NCBI RefSeq assembly: GCF_004134905.2
Contig: NZ_SDPQ02000003.1
Coordinates: forward strand, 806,001 to 870,000
Source: Aeromicrobium ginsengisoli
Lineage (GTDB): Bacteria; Actinomycetota; Actinomycetes; Propionibacteriales; Nocardioidaceae
Length of the DNA stretch: 64,000 nt
Direction of reading: 5' to 3'
Of the stretch, positions 1 through 9,082 are shown in pieces (positions within the stretch are counted from its first letter, which is position 1; each line of letters starts with the position of its first letter). The notes below the pieces were generated by a model, which was not told the origin of the DNA, searched no databases, and saw only the letters and a list, made by a program, of their open reading frames with translations. The position numbers were made by a program, and so were the translations under genes.

Positions 1-2
1 GG

Positions 3-476
3 GCTGCCGGCGGTGGGCACAGCCTGCACGTCGTCGCGGACCTCACGCTCGCCTCGGCGGAGCACGCGAAGTTCAAGCAGACTGACGCCGACGTCGGCTC
101 GTTCGACGGCGGCTACGGCTCGGCGTACCTCGCGCGTCAGGTCGGCCAGAAGTTCGCCCGCGAGATCTTCCTGCTCGGTGACGAGTACTCCGCAGCCGAC
201 GCGCACCGCATGGGCATGGTCAACAAGGTCGTCCCGCACGCCGAGCTCGAGGCCGAGGCGCTCGACTGGGGCCGCAAGATCAACGCGAAGTCGCCGACGG
301 CGCAACGGATGCTGAAGTACTCCTTCAACCTGATCGACGACGGCCTCGTCGGGCAGCAGGTGCTGCTCGGCGAGACGACCCGGTTGGCCTACATGACGGA
401 CGAGGCCCAGGAGGGCCGAGACGCGTTCCTCGAGAAGCGCGACCCCGACTTCACGCCGTATCCCTGGTACTACTGA
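3..476 (+). CDS. menB: 1,4-dihydroxy-2-naphthoyl-CoA synthase, C-terminal part (5' end outside window)
   Basis: The reading frame is open from the first bases and stops with TGA at 474-476, so about 157 C-terminal residues are visible. The fragment has the crotonase-fold signature of MenB: a Gly-rich stretch followed by HSLHVVADLTLAS, then FDGGYGSAYLARQVGQKFA and the typical aromatic end TPYPWYY. MenB closes the second ring of menaquinone by a Dieckmann-type condensation of o-succinylbenzoyl-CoA in the cytosol. The GYGSAYLARQVG segment is what separates MenB from ordinary enoyl-CoA hydratases. The rest of the menaquinone cluster would lie to the left. Confidence 0.88.
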   Translation, partial: AAGGGHSLHVVADLTLASAEHAKFKQTDADVGSFDGGYGSAYLARQVGQKFAREIFLLGDEYSAADAHRMGMVNKVVPHAELEAEALDWGRKINAKSPTAQRMLKYSFNLIDDGLVGQQVLLGETTRLAYMTDEAQEGRDAFLEKRDPDFTPYPWYY

Positions 477-497
477 GCGCCATCCCGGCCGACTGAG

Positions 498-1991
498 TCA
501 GCCCGCGGCGCGGCACTCCGCGGCGTACCCCTGGACCTGCCGTACGACCTCAGGGTCGTCCGCCCCGAACTTTGGATTGCTCAGGTCGGCGATCGAGAAC
601 TCCTTGATGAGCCGGTCCGCGAAGCAGCGGGCGACGTGGGGAGAGGCGCCGGCCTTGACGACGCTGGCACCGGCGTAGCCGCGGGTTGCCACGAGCTGGA
701 GTGCCTTCTCGGACGCGTCGTTCGTCAGCTTGGCCTTCTTGCCGGGATCGCACGACTCGAAGCGGGCTCGCGCGCCGTCGTGGGAGATCGTCGCCGAAGA
801 TCCTGGCGCAGCAGTGATCCAGTCGTCGAACGCCGCCGCCAACCGGGTCGCACCTGCGGCGGACCTCATCTGGTAGTCCACGCGGGCGCACAGGACGCCC
901 TTGCGCTTGAAGCCGAGGTACGCGTCGCCGTTCCACGAGTCCGCGACGGCCAGCGCCTCCCGCAAGGGGATCCGCTCAGCCACCATCAGATAGGTGACGA
1001 GGGCACCGACCTGGCCGGAGTCGAACTTCTTCTCGCCGTCCTCGGCCTTCGGGATCTTCACGTCGGTGCCGTCGCCCAGGTCGCCGAGGGCCTTGAGTGG
1101 ATCGAGCAGGACCGAGTCGTCGGGTGGCGGGTCCTCGAACAGCTCGTCGATCTCGTCGTTGCCGCCGGACGCGACGGCCTCGGTGACCGCTTGGCCGAGC
1201 GCGTACGGCGAGCTGATCAACGTCACGACGACCTTGGGTACGCCCTTGAGGCCCTCGGTGGCCTTGTCCGAGTCGCCCTTCTCCGCCTTCTCGAGCGCGG
1301 CGCGGTCCTCCTTGCTCAACGTCGCTCGGTAGAGATCGGCCACGCGTTCTGCATCGCCCTCCACGATGGCCTTGAAGGCATCACCCTCGGTGCTGGGTTC
1401 GCCGTCGGACGACTTCTTGCCGAGCTTCTTGCTGCGGCTGGAGATGTCGAATCGCTGGTCCTGGAGCGCGTGGGTGAGCTCGTGCACCAAGGTGGCGCGC
1501 GAGGCCAGGGCGAGCGTCTTGCCACGGACCGTGATGCTCTTGTCGTCGAACGAGTAGTAGGCGAGCGTGCCGGACCCGCGGGCGTCGTTGAACGCCTTGA
1601 ACAGGTCGACGTCGCCCGAGATCAAGCCGAACGCGCGGAACAGCGACGTCGTCTCCTGGATCTCCCGGCGATCGTCCTTGTCGAGCTCCTTCTCGTCGGT
1701 CCGTACGGTCTTCTCGAACGCCTTGTCGTCGAGGAACCGCACGTTGACGGGGTGCTTGAACGTCAGCCCGCGCTGCTCCTCGACGATGTCGACGTATGGC
1801 TTGATGCGTGAGTCCCACTCCTTCGGGTACGACGTGTCGTCGTCGCGCAGCACGACGAACGCACCAGCCCCGGCGCCCGCGACCAGCACGACGAGCGCGA
1901 TGACCGGCACGAGCCAGCGGCGTCGCCTCGGCGACGGTGCCGGGGGAATCGGCGGCAGCCCGAGCGAGCGCGCAGACATGTCGTCACTCAT
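498..1991 (-). CDS. membrane-anchored protein with HExxH zinc-peptidase-like motif
   Basis: This is a protein of about 497 residues starting at the ATG at 1991 (MSDDMSARSLG). A longer frame runs upstream but has unlike codon use. A proline-rich N-terminus is followed by RRRR and one hydrophobic segment (VPVIALVVLVAGAGAGAFVVL, broken here only as description, roughly residues 27-47), so the rest should lie outside the membrane. Near residue 165 there is LVHELTHALQDQ, an HExxH motif as in gluzincin-type metallopeptidases. The C-terminal half is rich in Asp, Lys and Glu. I do not recognise a named family; an extracytoplasmic zinc peptidase is an inference from one motif. It is divergent from the next gene. 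Confidence 0.7.
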   Translation of the reverse strand: MSDDMSARSLGLPPIPPAPSPRRRRWLVPVIALVVLVAGAGAGAFVVLRDDDTSYPKEWDSRIKPYVDIVEEQRGLTFKHPVNVRFLDDKAFEKTVRTDEKELDKDDRREIQETTSLFRAFGLISGDVDLFKAFNDARGSGTLAYYSFDDKSITVRGKTLALASRATLVHELTHALQDQRFDISSRSKKLGKKSSDGEPSTEGDAFKAIVEGDAERVADLYRATLSKEDRAALEKAEKGDSDKATEGLKGVPKVVVTLISSPYALGQAVTEAVASGGNDEIDELFEDPPPDDSVLLDPLKALGDLGDGTDVKIPKAEDGEKKFDSGQVGALVTYLMVAERIPLREALAVADSWNGDAYLGFKRKGVLCARVDYQMRSAAGATRLAAAFDDWITAAPGSSATISHDGARARFESCDPGKKAKLTNDASEKALQLVATRGYAGASVVKAGASPHVARCFADRLIKEFSIADLSNPKFGADDPEVVRQVQGYAAECRAAG

Positions 1992-2167
1992 CCCGCGACC
2001 GTACCCGCCGCCTGCTCGGGCTGCGGGCGTTTTCCTCGATCGATCGGAGGAGGTTCGTCGCCCAACGGGCGGGCGTGGCGGAAGGGCGTATCGTGAAAGA
2101 GCCGAGGGTTTGTCGTACGTAGGTTTCTTTGCTCCGTCGTTTTCGGTGGACGTCACTATCTGGCCGC

Positions 2168-2902
2168 ATGGCCGGGGGCGGGCCGAACATGTCGGCTGTT
2201 CAAGAAGTGGTGCTCGATCGAGAGCTCGCCGAGCCACCGGCGATGCCGTGCATCAGCGCGATCGTCGGGCGCGTGGCGGTGAGCCTGTCGACCGCTGTCG
2301 TCGGCCCGGCCGTCCTGTTCGCAGCGGTCGTGGTGCTCGTGAACGTCCCCACCGCGATGATCGTCGCGCTGGCCTGGGTGGTCGGGGCCATCTCGTGGCG
2401 CGGCGCAACGGGACGAGCCGTCTCGGGACTTCTCGTCCTGACACTCGTGATCATGACGGTCAAGACCACGATCACGTTCGCGACGGGCAACACCTTCCTC
2501 TACTTCGTGCAGCCGGTCCTGGTCGATGCCGTGGTCGCCGCCGTCTTCCTCAGCTCGTTGCGCACGGACCGGCCGTTCGTCGCACGCCTTGCGCCGGACT
2601 TCTGCCCCATGGACGCCGCCCTCTCCGCGCGGCCGGGGATCTGCCGGCTGTTCCGAGGACTCACCCTCATGTGGGGACTGGTCATCCTGGTCAAGGGCGG
2701 CGTGACGCTGTGGCTGTTGCTCTCGCTGTCGACCGTTGACTTCATCCTGGTCAAGAGCGGCACGATCCTGACGCTGACGATGGTGACCACCGCCGTCACC
2801 ATCGCGTGGTCGGTCATCGTCTGTCGCAAGGAGGGCCTGCTCGGGGTGCCGAGGCCCGACAAGTCCGGGTTGGCACCGGTGCTGAGCTCCGCCATTCAGT
2901 GA
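2168..2902 (+). CDS. VC0807-like polytopic membrane protein
   Basis: About 244 residues from the ATG at 2168; a second ATG at 2189 preceded by a G-rich stretch is an equally possible start. The protein shows five or six hydrophobic segments, including AVSLSTAVVGPAVLFAAVVV, a pair in the middle and two near the C-terminus (LMWGLVILVKGGVTLWLLL). The central stretch FLYFVQPVLVDAVVAAVFL followed by a short RTDRPFV loop resembles the VC0807/DUF3159 group of small membrane proteins, whose function is unknown. It stands alone upstream of the transhydrogenase genes. The family call is by pattern only. Confidence 0.6.
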   Translation: MAGGGPNMSAVQEVVLDRELAEPPAMPCISAIVGRVAVSLSTAVVGPAVLFAAVVVLVNVPTAMIVALAWVVGAISWRGATGRAVSGLLVLTLVIMTVKTTITFATGNTFLYFVQPVLVDAVVAAVFLSSLRTDRPFVARLAPDFCPMDAALSARPGICRLFRGLTLMWGLVILVKGGVTLWLLLSLSTVDFILVKSGTILTLTMVTTAVTIAWSVIVCRKEGLLGVPRPDKSGLAPVLSSAIQ

Positions 2903-2957
2903 GACGCGAGTCTCACCGGGTGGTCGGGGTGGGTTACGAACAGATAACGTTCGCCGA

Positions 2958-4523
2958 ATGAGCGACGGACAGCAAGAGAGCCCGCCGGCTGCGGTGATCG
3001 GTGTCGTTGCCGAGTCGAGTCCAGGTGAGAACCGGGTCGCCGCGACGCCCGCGACCGTACGTCAGCTGGTCGACCTCGGCTATGTCGTGGCGGTCGAGCC
3101 CGGCGCGGGTGAGAAGGCGAGCTTCACCGACGAGGCGTACGCGGAGGCCGGTGCGGTGATCGCCCCCGCCGCCGACGTGTGGCGCAGCGGTGTGGTGTTC
3201 AAGGTCAACGCACCCTCGCCCGAGGAGATCGGCAAGCTCGCCGACGGTGCGACGCTGATCAGCATCATCAGTCCCGCCCTCAACCCCGACCTCGTCGAGG
3301 CGCTGGCTCAGCGCCCGATCACGGTGCTGGCGATGGACGCCGTGCCCCGCATCTCCCGCGCGCAGTCGATGGACGTGCTGAGCTCGATGGCCAACATCGC
3401 GGGCTACCGCGCGGTGATCGAGGCGGCGCACGTGTTCGGCCGGTTCTTCACCGGGCAGATCACCGCGGCGGGCAAGGTCCCGCCGGCCAAGGTCCTGGTC
3501 GCCGGTGTCGGCGTTGCCGGCCTGGCCGCGATCGGCACCGCGAACAGCATGGGCGCGATCGTCCGTGCGACGGACCCGCGGGCCGAGGTCGCCGACCAGG
3601 TCGCGTCGCTCGGTGGCGAGTACCTGCCGGTCGACGTCGAGACCGAGCAGAGCACCGACGGATACGCCAAGGCGACGTCGGAGGACTACGACCGGCGCGC
3701 CGCTGAGATCTATTCGGAGCAGGCCGCCGACGTCGACATCATCATCACGACCGCGCTGATCCCGGGCCGTGCGGCGCCGGTGCTGATCACCGCGGCGGAC
3801 GTCGCGAGCATGAAGGCCGGCAGCGTCATCGTCGACATGGCCGCGTCCAACGGCGGCAACGTCGAGGGCTCGGTCGCCGGCGAGGCGATCGTCACCGACA
3901 ACGGCGTCACGATCATCGGTTACACCGACCTGGCCGGCCGGCTCCCGACGCAGGCGTCGCAGCTCTACGGCACCAACCTGGTCAACCTGATGAAGCTGCT
4001 GACCCCCGGCAAGGACGGTCAGCTGGTCCTGGACCTCGAGGACGTCGTGCAGCGCACCATCACGGTCGTACGCGATCGGGAGACGCTGTGGCCACCACCA
4101 CCGGTGCAGGTCTCGGCCGCGCCGGCTGCGGCAGTCGACAAGCCCAAGGCCGAGCCCAAGCCCGAGAAGCAGCCGATGTCGGCGACTCGCAAGCTGACGT
4201 TGATCGGCATCGGCGTGCTCGCCCTGTTCCTCGTCAACGCGTACGCGCCCGAGCCGCTGCCGGAGCACTTCACGGTCCTGGTCCTGGCGATCGTGATCGG
4301 CTACTACGTCATCGGCAAGGTGCACCACGCGCTGCACACTCCGTTGATGTCGGTGACCAACGCGATCTCCGGCATCATCGTCGTCGGCGCGATGCAGCAG
4401 GTCGCCGCCGATGACGGCGTGATCCGTACGCTCTCGTTCATCGCGATCCTGCTCGCCAGCATCAACGTCTTCGGCGGCTTCGCCGTGACCCGACGCATGC
4501 TCAGCATGTTCTCGAAAGGCTGA
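2958..4523 (+). CDS. pntA: NAD(P) transhydrogenase subunit alpha
   Basis: This 521-residue protein starts at ATG 2958. Residues 1 to about 370 are the soluble NAD(H)-binding domain I, with VVAESSPGENRVAATP at the N-terminus and a Rossmann segment VLVAGVGVAGLAAIGTA. A Pro/Lys/Ala-rich linker (PPPPVQ to KPEKQ, about 378-403) leads to four membrane segments at the C-terminus. This is the E. coli-type layout in which the alpha-1 and alpha-2 parts are fused; many actinobacteria keep them as separate genes. With PntB it couples proton re-entry to hydride transfer from NADH to NADP, supplying NADPH. The gap to pntB is 6 nt, so both are one operon. Confidence 0.93.
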   Translation: MSDGQQESPPAAVIGVVAESSPGENRVAATPATVRQLVDLGYVVAVEPGAGEKASFTDEAYAEAGAVIAPAADVWRSGVVFKVNAPSPEEIGKLADGATLISIISPALNPDLVEALAQRPITVLAMDAVPRISRAQSMDVLSSMANIAGYRAVIEAAHVFGRFFTGQITAAGKVPPAKVLVAGVGVAGLAAIGTANSMGAIVRATDPRAEVADQVASLGGEYLPVDVETEQSTDGYAKATSEDYDRRAAEIYSEQAADVDIIITTALIPGRAAPVLITAADVASMKAGSVIVDMAASNGGNVEGSVAGEAIVTDNGVTIIGYTDLAGRLPTQASQLYGTNLVNLMKLLTPGKDGQLVLDLEDVVQRTITVVRDRETLWPPPPVQVSAAPAAAVDKPKAEPKPEKQPMSATRKLTLIGIGVLALFLVNAYAPEPLPEHFTVLVLAIVIGYYVIGKVHHALHTPLMSVTNAISGIIVVGAMQQVAADDGVIRTLSFIAILLASINVFGGFAVTRRMLSMFSKG

Positions 4524-4529
4524 TCCCGG

Positions 4530-5915
4530 ATGACTTCGCAAAGCGTCGCCACCGCGGCATACCTCGTCGCGGCATTGCTGTTCATCCTCAGCCTCGCCGG
4601 ACTCTCCAAGCACGAGTCGTCCCGCCAGGGCGTGCTCTACGGCATCGTCGGCATGGCGATCGCGCTCGTCGCGACGTTCATCGTCGTGGCCGACGTCTCG
4701 GACGCCACCGGCATCGTCCTGCTGCTGGTCGCGGTCGCGATCGGCGCGGCGATCGGCCTGTGGCGCGCCCGCGTCGTCGAGATGACCGGCATGCCCGAGC
4801 TGATCGCGCTGCTGCACTCGTTCGTGGGTCTCGCCGCCGTGCTCGTCGGCTGGAACGGCCACCTCGAGGACAACCACCTCACCGGTTCGCTGGAGGACAT
4901 CCACAACGCCGAGGTGTTTGTCGGCGTCTTCATCGGCGCGGTGACGTTCACCGGCTCGATCGTCGCGTTCCTCAAGCTGTCGGCCCGCATCAAGTCGGCG
5001 CCGCTGATGCTGCCGGGCAAGAACTACCTCAACATCGGCGCCCTGGTGGCGTTCGCCGCCCTGACGATCTGGTTCGTCATCACCCCCAACCTCGCCCTGC
5101 TGATCGCGGTCACCGTCGTCGCGCTGGCGCTGGGCTGGCACCTCGTCGCGTCGATCGGCGGCGGCGACATGCCGGTCGTGGTGTCGATGCTCAACTCGTA
5201 CTCGGGCTGGGCCGCAGCGGCGTCGGGCTTCCTGCTCAACAACAACGCGCTGATCGTCACCGGCGCGCTCGTCGGGTCCTCGGGTGCCTACCTGTCCTAC
5301 ATCATGTGCCAGGCGATGAACCGTTCGTTCATCTCCGTCATCGCCGGCGGCTTCGGCATGGAGGCCTCGGTGGCCGATGACACCGACTACGGCGACTACC
5401 GCGAGATCAACGCCGCCGACACCGCGGAGCTGCTCAAGAACGCCTCGTCGGTGATCATCACGCCCGGCTACGGCATGGCCGTCGCGCAGGCGCAGTATCC
5501 CGTCGCCGACCTGGTCAAGAAGCTCCGCGAGCGCGACATCGAGGTGCGCTTCGGCATCCACCCCGTCGCGGGTCGCCTGCCGGGCCACATGAACGTGCTG
5601 CTCGCCGAGGCCAAGGTCCCGTACGACATCGCCTTGGAGATGGACGAGATCAACGACGACTTCGACGGCACGTCGGTCGTGCTTGTCATCGGCGCCAATG
5701 ACACGGTCAACCCGGCCGCGACCGAGGACCCCTCCAGCCCGATCGCCGGCATGCCGGTGCTGCGGGTCTGGGAGGCCGACAACGTCGTGGTGTTCAAGCG
5801 GTCGATGGCTGCGGGCTACGCCGGCGTGCAGAACCCGCTGTTCTTCCGCGACAACGCCCAGATGCTCTTCGGCGACGCCAAGGAACGGGTCGAGGACATC
5901 CTCCGCGAGCTCTGA
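4530..5915 (+). CDS. pntB: NAD(P) transhydrogenase subunit beta
   Basis: A 461-residue protein. The first about 275 residues carry eight or nine membrane segments (domain II, the proton channel), including the conserved stretch [16 protein letters not shown] and the GGADMPVV-like [18 protein letters not shown] region. The last about 180 residues are the NADP(H)-binding domain III, with [13 protein letters not shown], the [18 protein letters not shown] loop and the terminal [17 protein letters not shown] segment. The length matches the family. It is translated right behind pntA. NADPH made here could serve the many flavin monooxygenases and reductases of the steroid region, although the two are not co-transcribed. 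Confidence 0.95.
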   Translation: MTSQSVATAAYLVAALLFILSLAGLSKHESSRQGVLYGIVGMAIALVATFIVVADVSDATGIVLLLVAVAIGAAIGLWRARVVEMTGMPELIALLHSFVGLAAVLVGWNGHLEDNHLTGSLEDIHNAEVFVGVFIGAVTFTGSIVAFLKLSARIKSAPLMLPGKNYLNIGALVAFAALTIWFVITPNLALLIAVTVVALALGWHLVASIGGGDMPVVVSMLNSYSGWAAAASGFLLNNNALIVTGALVGSSGAYLSYIMCQAMNRSFISVIAGGFGMEASVADDTDYGDYREINAADTAELLKNASSVIITPGYGMAVAQAQYPVADLVKKLRERDIEVRFGIHPVAGRLPGHMNVLLAEAKVPYDIALEMDEINDDFDGTSVVLVIGANDTVNPAATEDPSSPIAGMPVLRVWEADNVVVFKRSMAAGYAGVQNPLFFRDNAQMLFGDAKERVEDILREL

Positions 5916-5976
5916 GCCGGCGTGACGCCTGCAGGCGCCATTCGTTGTTGATGTCGACCGATCCTTTGGAGGACCG

Positions 5977-6096
5977 ATGGACAAGCCTGAGTACGACCGG
6001 CCGGACGACAAGGAATCAGCGGGCAGCAAGGCCGTCGTGTTCCTCGTCCTGGCGATCGTCGTCGTCGCGATCTTCTACTTCGGCATCTACCGCTAA
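5977..6096 (+). CDS. 39-residue single-span membrane protein downstream of pntB
   Basis: A short reading frame starts with ATG at 5977 behind a very good ribosome binding site (TTTGGAGGACCG) and ends at TAA 6094-6096. It encodes a charged N-terminus (MDKPEYDRPDDKESAGSK) followed by one hydrophobic helix (AVVFLVLAIVVVAIFYFGIY) and a final Arg. The strong binding site, the clean layout of charged tail plus membrane helix, and its position 61 nt after pntB support a real gene. It could be an accessory subunit of the transhydrogenase or an unrelated small membrane protein; I know of no named family. Confidence 0.7.
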   Translation: MDKPEYDRPDDKESAGSKAVVFLVLAIVVVAIFYFGIYR

Positions 6097-6140
6097 GGTC
6101 ACCGCTGGTTGAGGTGCGCGTACAGACTCAGCACCTCGCC

Positions 6141-6266
6141 GGTCGAGTAGCCGGCCGAGCTCTGCGAGCAGGCGTATCGAGACCAAGTGTGACGAGATGC
6201 TCGCGTTTTCGAGGCATCTCTCGGGGTCTCGACACAGCTGGCGGCTTCGCCGCGCTCCACTCGACC
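6141..6266. repeat. inverted pair of 44-nt REP-like elements between pnt genes and upp
   Basis: The gap between the 39-aa gene and upp holds two related elements. The first (6141-6184) begins GGTCGAGTAGCC and ends TATCGAGACC. The second (about 6225-6266), read on the minus strand, begins GGTCGAGTGG and ends GTCGAGACC, so they face each other across about 40 nt. A third copy lies at 10856-10899. The arrangement at a convergent gene junction is like the REP/BIME elements of other bacteria and could fold into a large hairpin acting on transcript ends. No gene is visible in this gap. Confidence 0.65.
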
Positions 6267-6295
6267 TGTCGTGGTCGTTCGGGCCCTGAACGCCC

Positions 6296-6937
6296 TCAGC
6301 CCACGACGCCGTAGAGACGGTCGCCCGCGTCGCCCAGGCCCGGGACGATGTAGCCGAGGTCGTTGAGCTTCTCGTCGAGCCCGGCCGTCACCAACGCCAC
6401 CGGCACGTCGATCGTGGCGAGCTCGGACTCGAGGCGGGCGATGCCCTCGGGTGCTGCGAGCAGCGTGATCGCCGTGATGTGGTCGGCGCCGCGCTGGACC
6501 AGGAAGTCGATCGCCGCGGCGAGCGTGCCGCCGGTCGCGAGCATCGGGTCGAGCACGTAGCACTGGCGACCCGTCAGGTCGTCCGGGAGCCGTTCGGCGT
6601 ACGTGACGGCCTCGAGCGTCTCCTCGTTGCGGACCATGCCGAGGAACCCGACCTCGGCCGTCGGCAGCAGTCGCTGCATGCCTTCGAGCATGCCCAGGCC
6701 GGCGCGGAGGATCGGCACGACGAGCGGCGGCGGGTCCGACAGGCGTACGCCCCGGGCCACGGCCACGGGGGTCGTGACGTCGACTGCCTCGACGCGCACG
6801 TCGCGGGTGGCCTCGTAGGCCAGCAGCGTCACGAGCTCGTCGGCGAGCCGCCGGAAGGTCGGTGAGTCGGTCCGTTCGTCGCGAAGCACCGTCAGCTTGT
6901 GCGAGATCAACGGGTGGTCGGCGACGTGTACCTGCAT
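6296..6937 (-). CDS. upp: uracil phosphoribosyltransferase
   Basis: 213 residues, the usual length of Upp. It converts uracil and PRPP to UMP for pyrimidine salvage in the cytosol. The PRPP-binding loop is [16 protein letters not shown], and the N-terminal [14 protein letters not shown] and C-terminal [11 protein letters not shown] (uracil-binding region) are characteristic. The ATG at 6937 begins [15 protein letters not shown]. It stands alone on the minus strand, convergent to the pnt operon and divergent from the tadA locus, so a divergent promoter region lies in 6938-7010. Confidence 0.95.
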   Translation of the reverse strand: MQVHVADHPLISHKLTVLRDERTDSPTFRRLADELVTLLAYEATRDVRVEAVDVTTPVAVARGVRLSDPPPLVVPILRAGLGMLEGMQRLLPTAEVGFLGMVRNEETLEAVTYAERLPDDLTGRQCYVLDPMLATGGTLAAAIDFLVQRGADHITAITLLAAPEGIARLESELATIDVPVALVTAGLDEKLNDLGYIVPGLGDAGDRLYGVVG

Positions 6938-7010
6938 GTCAGCAGACTAGCGGTGCGTACGGGACGTCTGTCACCATCGCAGTGGAGCCCGTCCGACAGG
7001 AGGTGCGCAC

Positions 7011-7478
7011 ATGGCTGAAGACGACGTCGACTTCGCTGTCGCCGCCTATCGGGACGAGGGCGAGTGGCAGGTGGTCGAGCTCAAGCGGAGCCTCGGCGAG
7101 GACGTCGAGGAGCTCAGCCTCGCCCTCGCGCGATTCCCCTCCGATGTCGGCGTGCTGGGTCTGGTGTCGATGAGCGACGACTTCTCCGTGATCCTGCGCC
7201 GCTCGGGCACCCAGGTGCGGGCGATGCTGTCGGACATCACGGCGGTGACGGACTGGCCGCTCGCCGTCGGCGTCGCCGACCTGCTCGACCTGCCGAACCC
7301 CGACGACGAGGACGAACCGCAGGCCGGCGGCGACCTCGAGCTCCTGAGCGACCTCGGCATGCCGGCGATGGACCTGGGCGTGCTGTGCGACGACGACGAC
7401 CTCTATCCCGACGACATCCTGCGCGATGTCGCCGACCGGCTCGGGTTCGGCGATGCCTTCGAGGCCGTCATCGGGTGA
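7011..7478 (+). CDS. tRNA adenosine deaminase-associated protein
   Basis: 155 residues, strongly acidic, starting at ATG 7011 behind an AGGAGG-type site (GACAGGAGGTGC). The sequence matches the actinobacterial family that always sits directly before tadA (EDDVDFAVAAYRDEG, then VSMSDDFSVILRR, and an acidic C-terminal half with LPNPDDEDEP). Its biochemical role is not known. The stop codon overlaps the GTG start of tadA by four nucleotides (GTGA), which suggests coupled translation and a joint role in tRNA wobble editing. Confidence 0.85.
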   Translation: MAEDDVDFAVAAYRDEGEWQVVELKRSLGEDVEELSLALARFPSDVGVLGLVSMSDDFSVILRRSGTQVRAMLSDITAVTDWPLAVGVADLLDLPNPDDEDEPQAGGDLELLSDLGMPAMDLGVLCDDDDLYPDDILRDVADRLGFGDAFEAVIG

Positions 7479-7930
7479 CGTACGAACACGAGATGGCGGA
7501 GGCGCTGCTCCTCGCCGAGTCGGCGCTCGCCGACGATGACGTGCCCGTCGGTGCGATCGTCCTGGATGCGACCGGCACGATCATCGGCCGGGGGCGCAAC
7601 ACCCGCGAGCGTGACGGCGATCCGATGGGGCACGCCGAGATCGTCGCGATCCGTGAAGCCGCAGCCGCGCGCGGCGGGTGGCGGCTCGAGGGCTGCACGC
7701 TCGTCGTGACCCTCGAGCCCTGCACGATGTGCGCGGGCGCGATGGTGTCGGCCCGTCTTGAAAGACTGGTGTTCGGCGCGTTCGACGACAAGGCCGGAGC
7801 GGTGGGCTCGCTCTGGGACGTCGTGCGCGATCGCCGGCTCAACCATCGCCCGCAGGTCGTCAGCGGGGTGCTCGCCGAGCAGTCCACGGCGATGCTCCAG
7901 AGGTTCTTCGCCAGTCACCGGAAGGAATGA
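7475..7930 (+). CDS. tadA: tRNA-specific adenosine deaminase
   Basis: 151 residues from the GTG at 7475. It deaminates the wobble adenosine (A34) of tRNA-Arg(ACG) to inosine. The zinc site is intact: HAEIVAIREA with the catalytic Glu, and the PCTMCAGAMV pair of cysteines. The length fits bacterial TadA. It overlaps the preceding gene by GTGA and the following one by ATGA, so three genes form a tight operon. The longer upstream extension in this frame is a shadow of the previous gene. Confidence 0.93.
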   Translation: MTYEHEMAEALLLAESALADDDVPVGAIVLDATGTIIGRGRNTRERDGDPMGHAEIVAIREAAAARGGWRLEGCTLVVTLEPCTMCAGAMVSARLERLVFGAFDDKAGAVGSLWDVVRDRRLNHRPQVVSGVLAEQSTAMLQRFFASHRKE

Positions 7931-9006
7931 ACACCATCAGCTTCACGATCGAGGAGATCCAGGTCCCGGAGACGATCGAGGGCGCAGGGTGGGAGGTGTT
8001 CGAGGAGTACGTGACGGTGCGCGACGCGGTCGAGTCCCACACGATGGGCACCGACCTGCTGGAGCTGCCACTGGCCGACGTCTGGTCGGAGTACCGCGAC
8101 AACCCGCACCGCACCCGACGGCACTTCGCGGTCTGGCAGGACGGCGGGATCATCGGGCGCGGCATCGTCACGTTGCGACCGCACCAGCCCGAGATCGGTT
8201 CGCACCTGATGGCCGACATCCTGCCCGAGCATCGCCGCCAGGGCATCGGCAACGCCCTGTTCGAGGTCGTCGAGCGGGTCGCGATCGAAGCCGGAGCCCC
8301 GGTCCTCAAGGTCGTCCTGCCGCACACCACCACGGCCGGCGGCGAGCGAGTCGCGCCGCCGACAGGTTTCGGTGACCTCTCGGCCGACGACGACGGCGTG
8401 CGGTTCCTGATCTCCCACGGCTACGCGCTCGAGCAGATCAGCCGCATCAGCCTGCTGGAGACCGCTGGCCTGGCCGAGCGCCTGGACCCGTTGCGCGAGG
8501 CGTCAGCCAAGGCTGCAGGCGACGACTATCGGGTGGTCACCTGGACCGGCCTCACGCCTGAGCGCTGGACCCGCGACCTCGCCGAGCTGCGCACGCGCAT
8601 GAGCACCGACGCCCCGTCCGCCGGACTGGTGATGACGGTCGACGAGTGGGACGTCGAGCGGGTCCGCGAGCACGACGCCCGGATCGCGGAGAGCGGCCGC
8701 ACGATCCTGACCTCGGCTGCGGAGCACGTGGCGTCCGGGTCACTCGTCGCGTTCTCCGAGCTCGTTCTGTCAGACGGCAAGCCGCTCGCCACCCAGGAGG
8801 ACACGCTGGTGCTGCGCGACCACCGTGGTCACCGGCTCGGCATGCTGGTCAAGATCGCGGCGGCCGACCTGCTGCTCGAGCAGGCGCCGGAGCGCGAGGC
8901 GATCGTCACGTGGAACGCCGAGGAGAACCGGCCCATGCTCGACGTCAACGAGGCGCTGGGGTTCCGTGCGATCGGCTACGAGGGTGGCTGGCAGAAGCGG
9001 GTGTGA
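7927..9006 (+). CDS. GNAT-family N-acetyltransferase, two-domain
   Basis: 359 residues, starting at ATG 7927 and overlapping the tadA stop (ATGA). The N-terminal half has the acetyl-CoA-binding pattern of GNAT enzymes (HLMADILPEHRRQGIGNALFEVVERVA, with RRQGIG as the pyrophosphate loop). The C-terminal half repeats the fold with TLVLRDHRGHRLGMLVKIA and ends NEALGFRAIGYEGGWQKR, another GNAT hallmark. Tandem-GNAT proteins of this type are common in actinobacteria, with amines or antibiotics as possible substrates; the substrate here cannot be read from sequence. Confidence 0.85.
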   Translation: MNTISFTIEEIQVPETIEGAGWEVFEEYVTVRDAVESHTMGTDLLELPLADVWSEYRDNPHRTRRHFAVWQDGGIIGRGIVTLRPHQPEIGSHLMADILPEHRRQGIGNALFEVVERVAIEAGAPVLKVVLPHTTTAGGERVAPPTGFGDLSADDDGVRFLISHGYALEQISRISLLETAGLAERLDPLREASAKAAGDDYRVVTWTGLTPERWTRDLAELRTRMSTDAPSAGLVMTVDEWDVERVREHDARIAESGRTILTSAAEHVASGSLVAFSELVLSDGKPLATQEDTLVLRDHRGHRLGMLVKIAAADLLLEQAPEREAIVTWNAEENRPMLDVNEALGFRAIGYEGGWQKRV

Positions 9007-9033
9007 GCGGGGAATAGCGACTGTGCTAATCTA

Positions 9034-9047
9034 GTTGAACATTCAAC
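9034..9047. promoter_or_regulatory. MarR-type palindromic operator before the luciferase-like gene
   Basis: GTTGAA-CA-TTCAAC is a 6-bp inverted repeat with a two-base spacer, inside ctagTTGAACATTCAAcaag. TTGAA-type palindromes are the usual targets of MarR-family repressors. It lies about 36 nt upstream of the ATG at 9083, right after the possible -10 hexamer TAATCT (about 9027-9032). No marR gene is in the neighbourhood, so the regulator would be encoded elsewhere. Confidence 0.55.
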
Positions 9048-9082
9048 AAGTCCATGGAACGGTCTTGGCGAAGGAGAAGCAG

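Noticed and set aside
2934-6029. A 1031-codon open frame on the minus strand opposite pntA and pntB
   Set aside because: It is the antisense shadow of two well-recognised genes. The translation is rich in Arg, Asp, His and Val with no fold pattern, as expected for GC-rich DNA.
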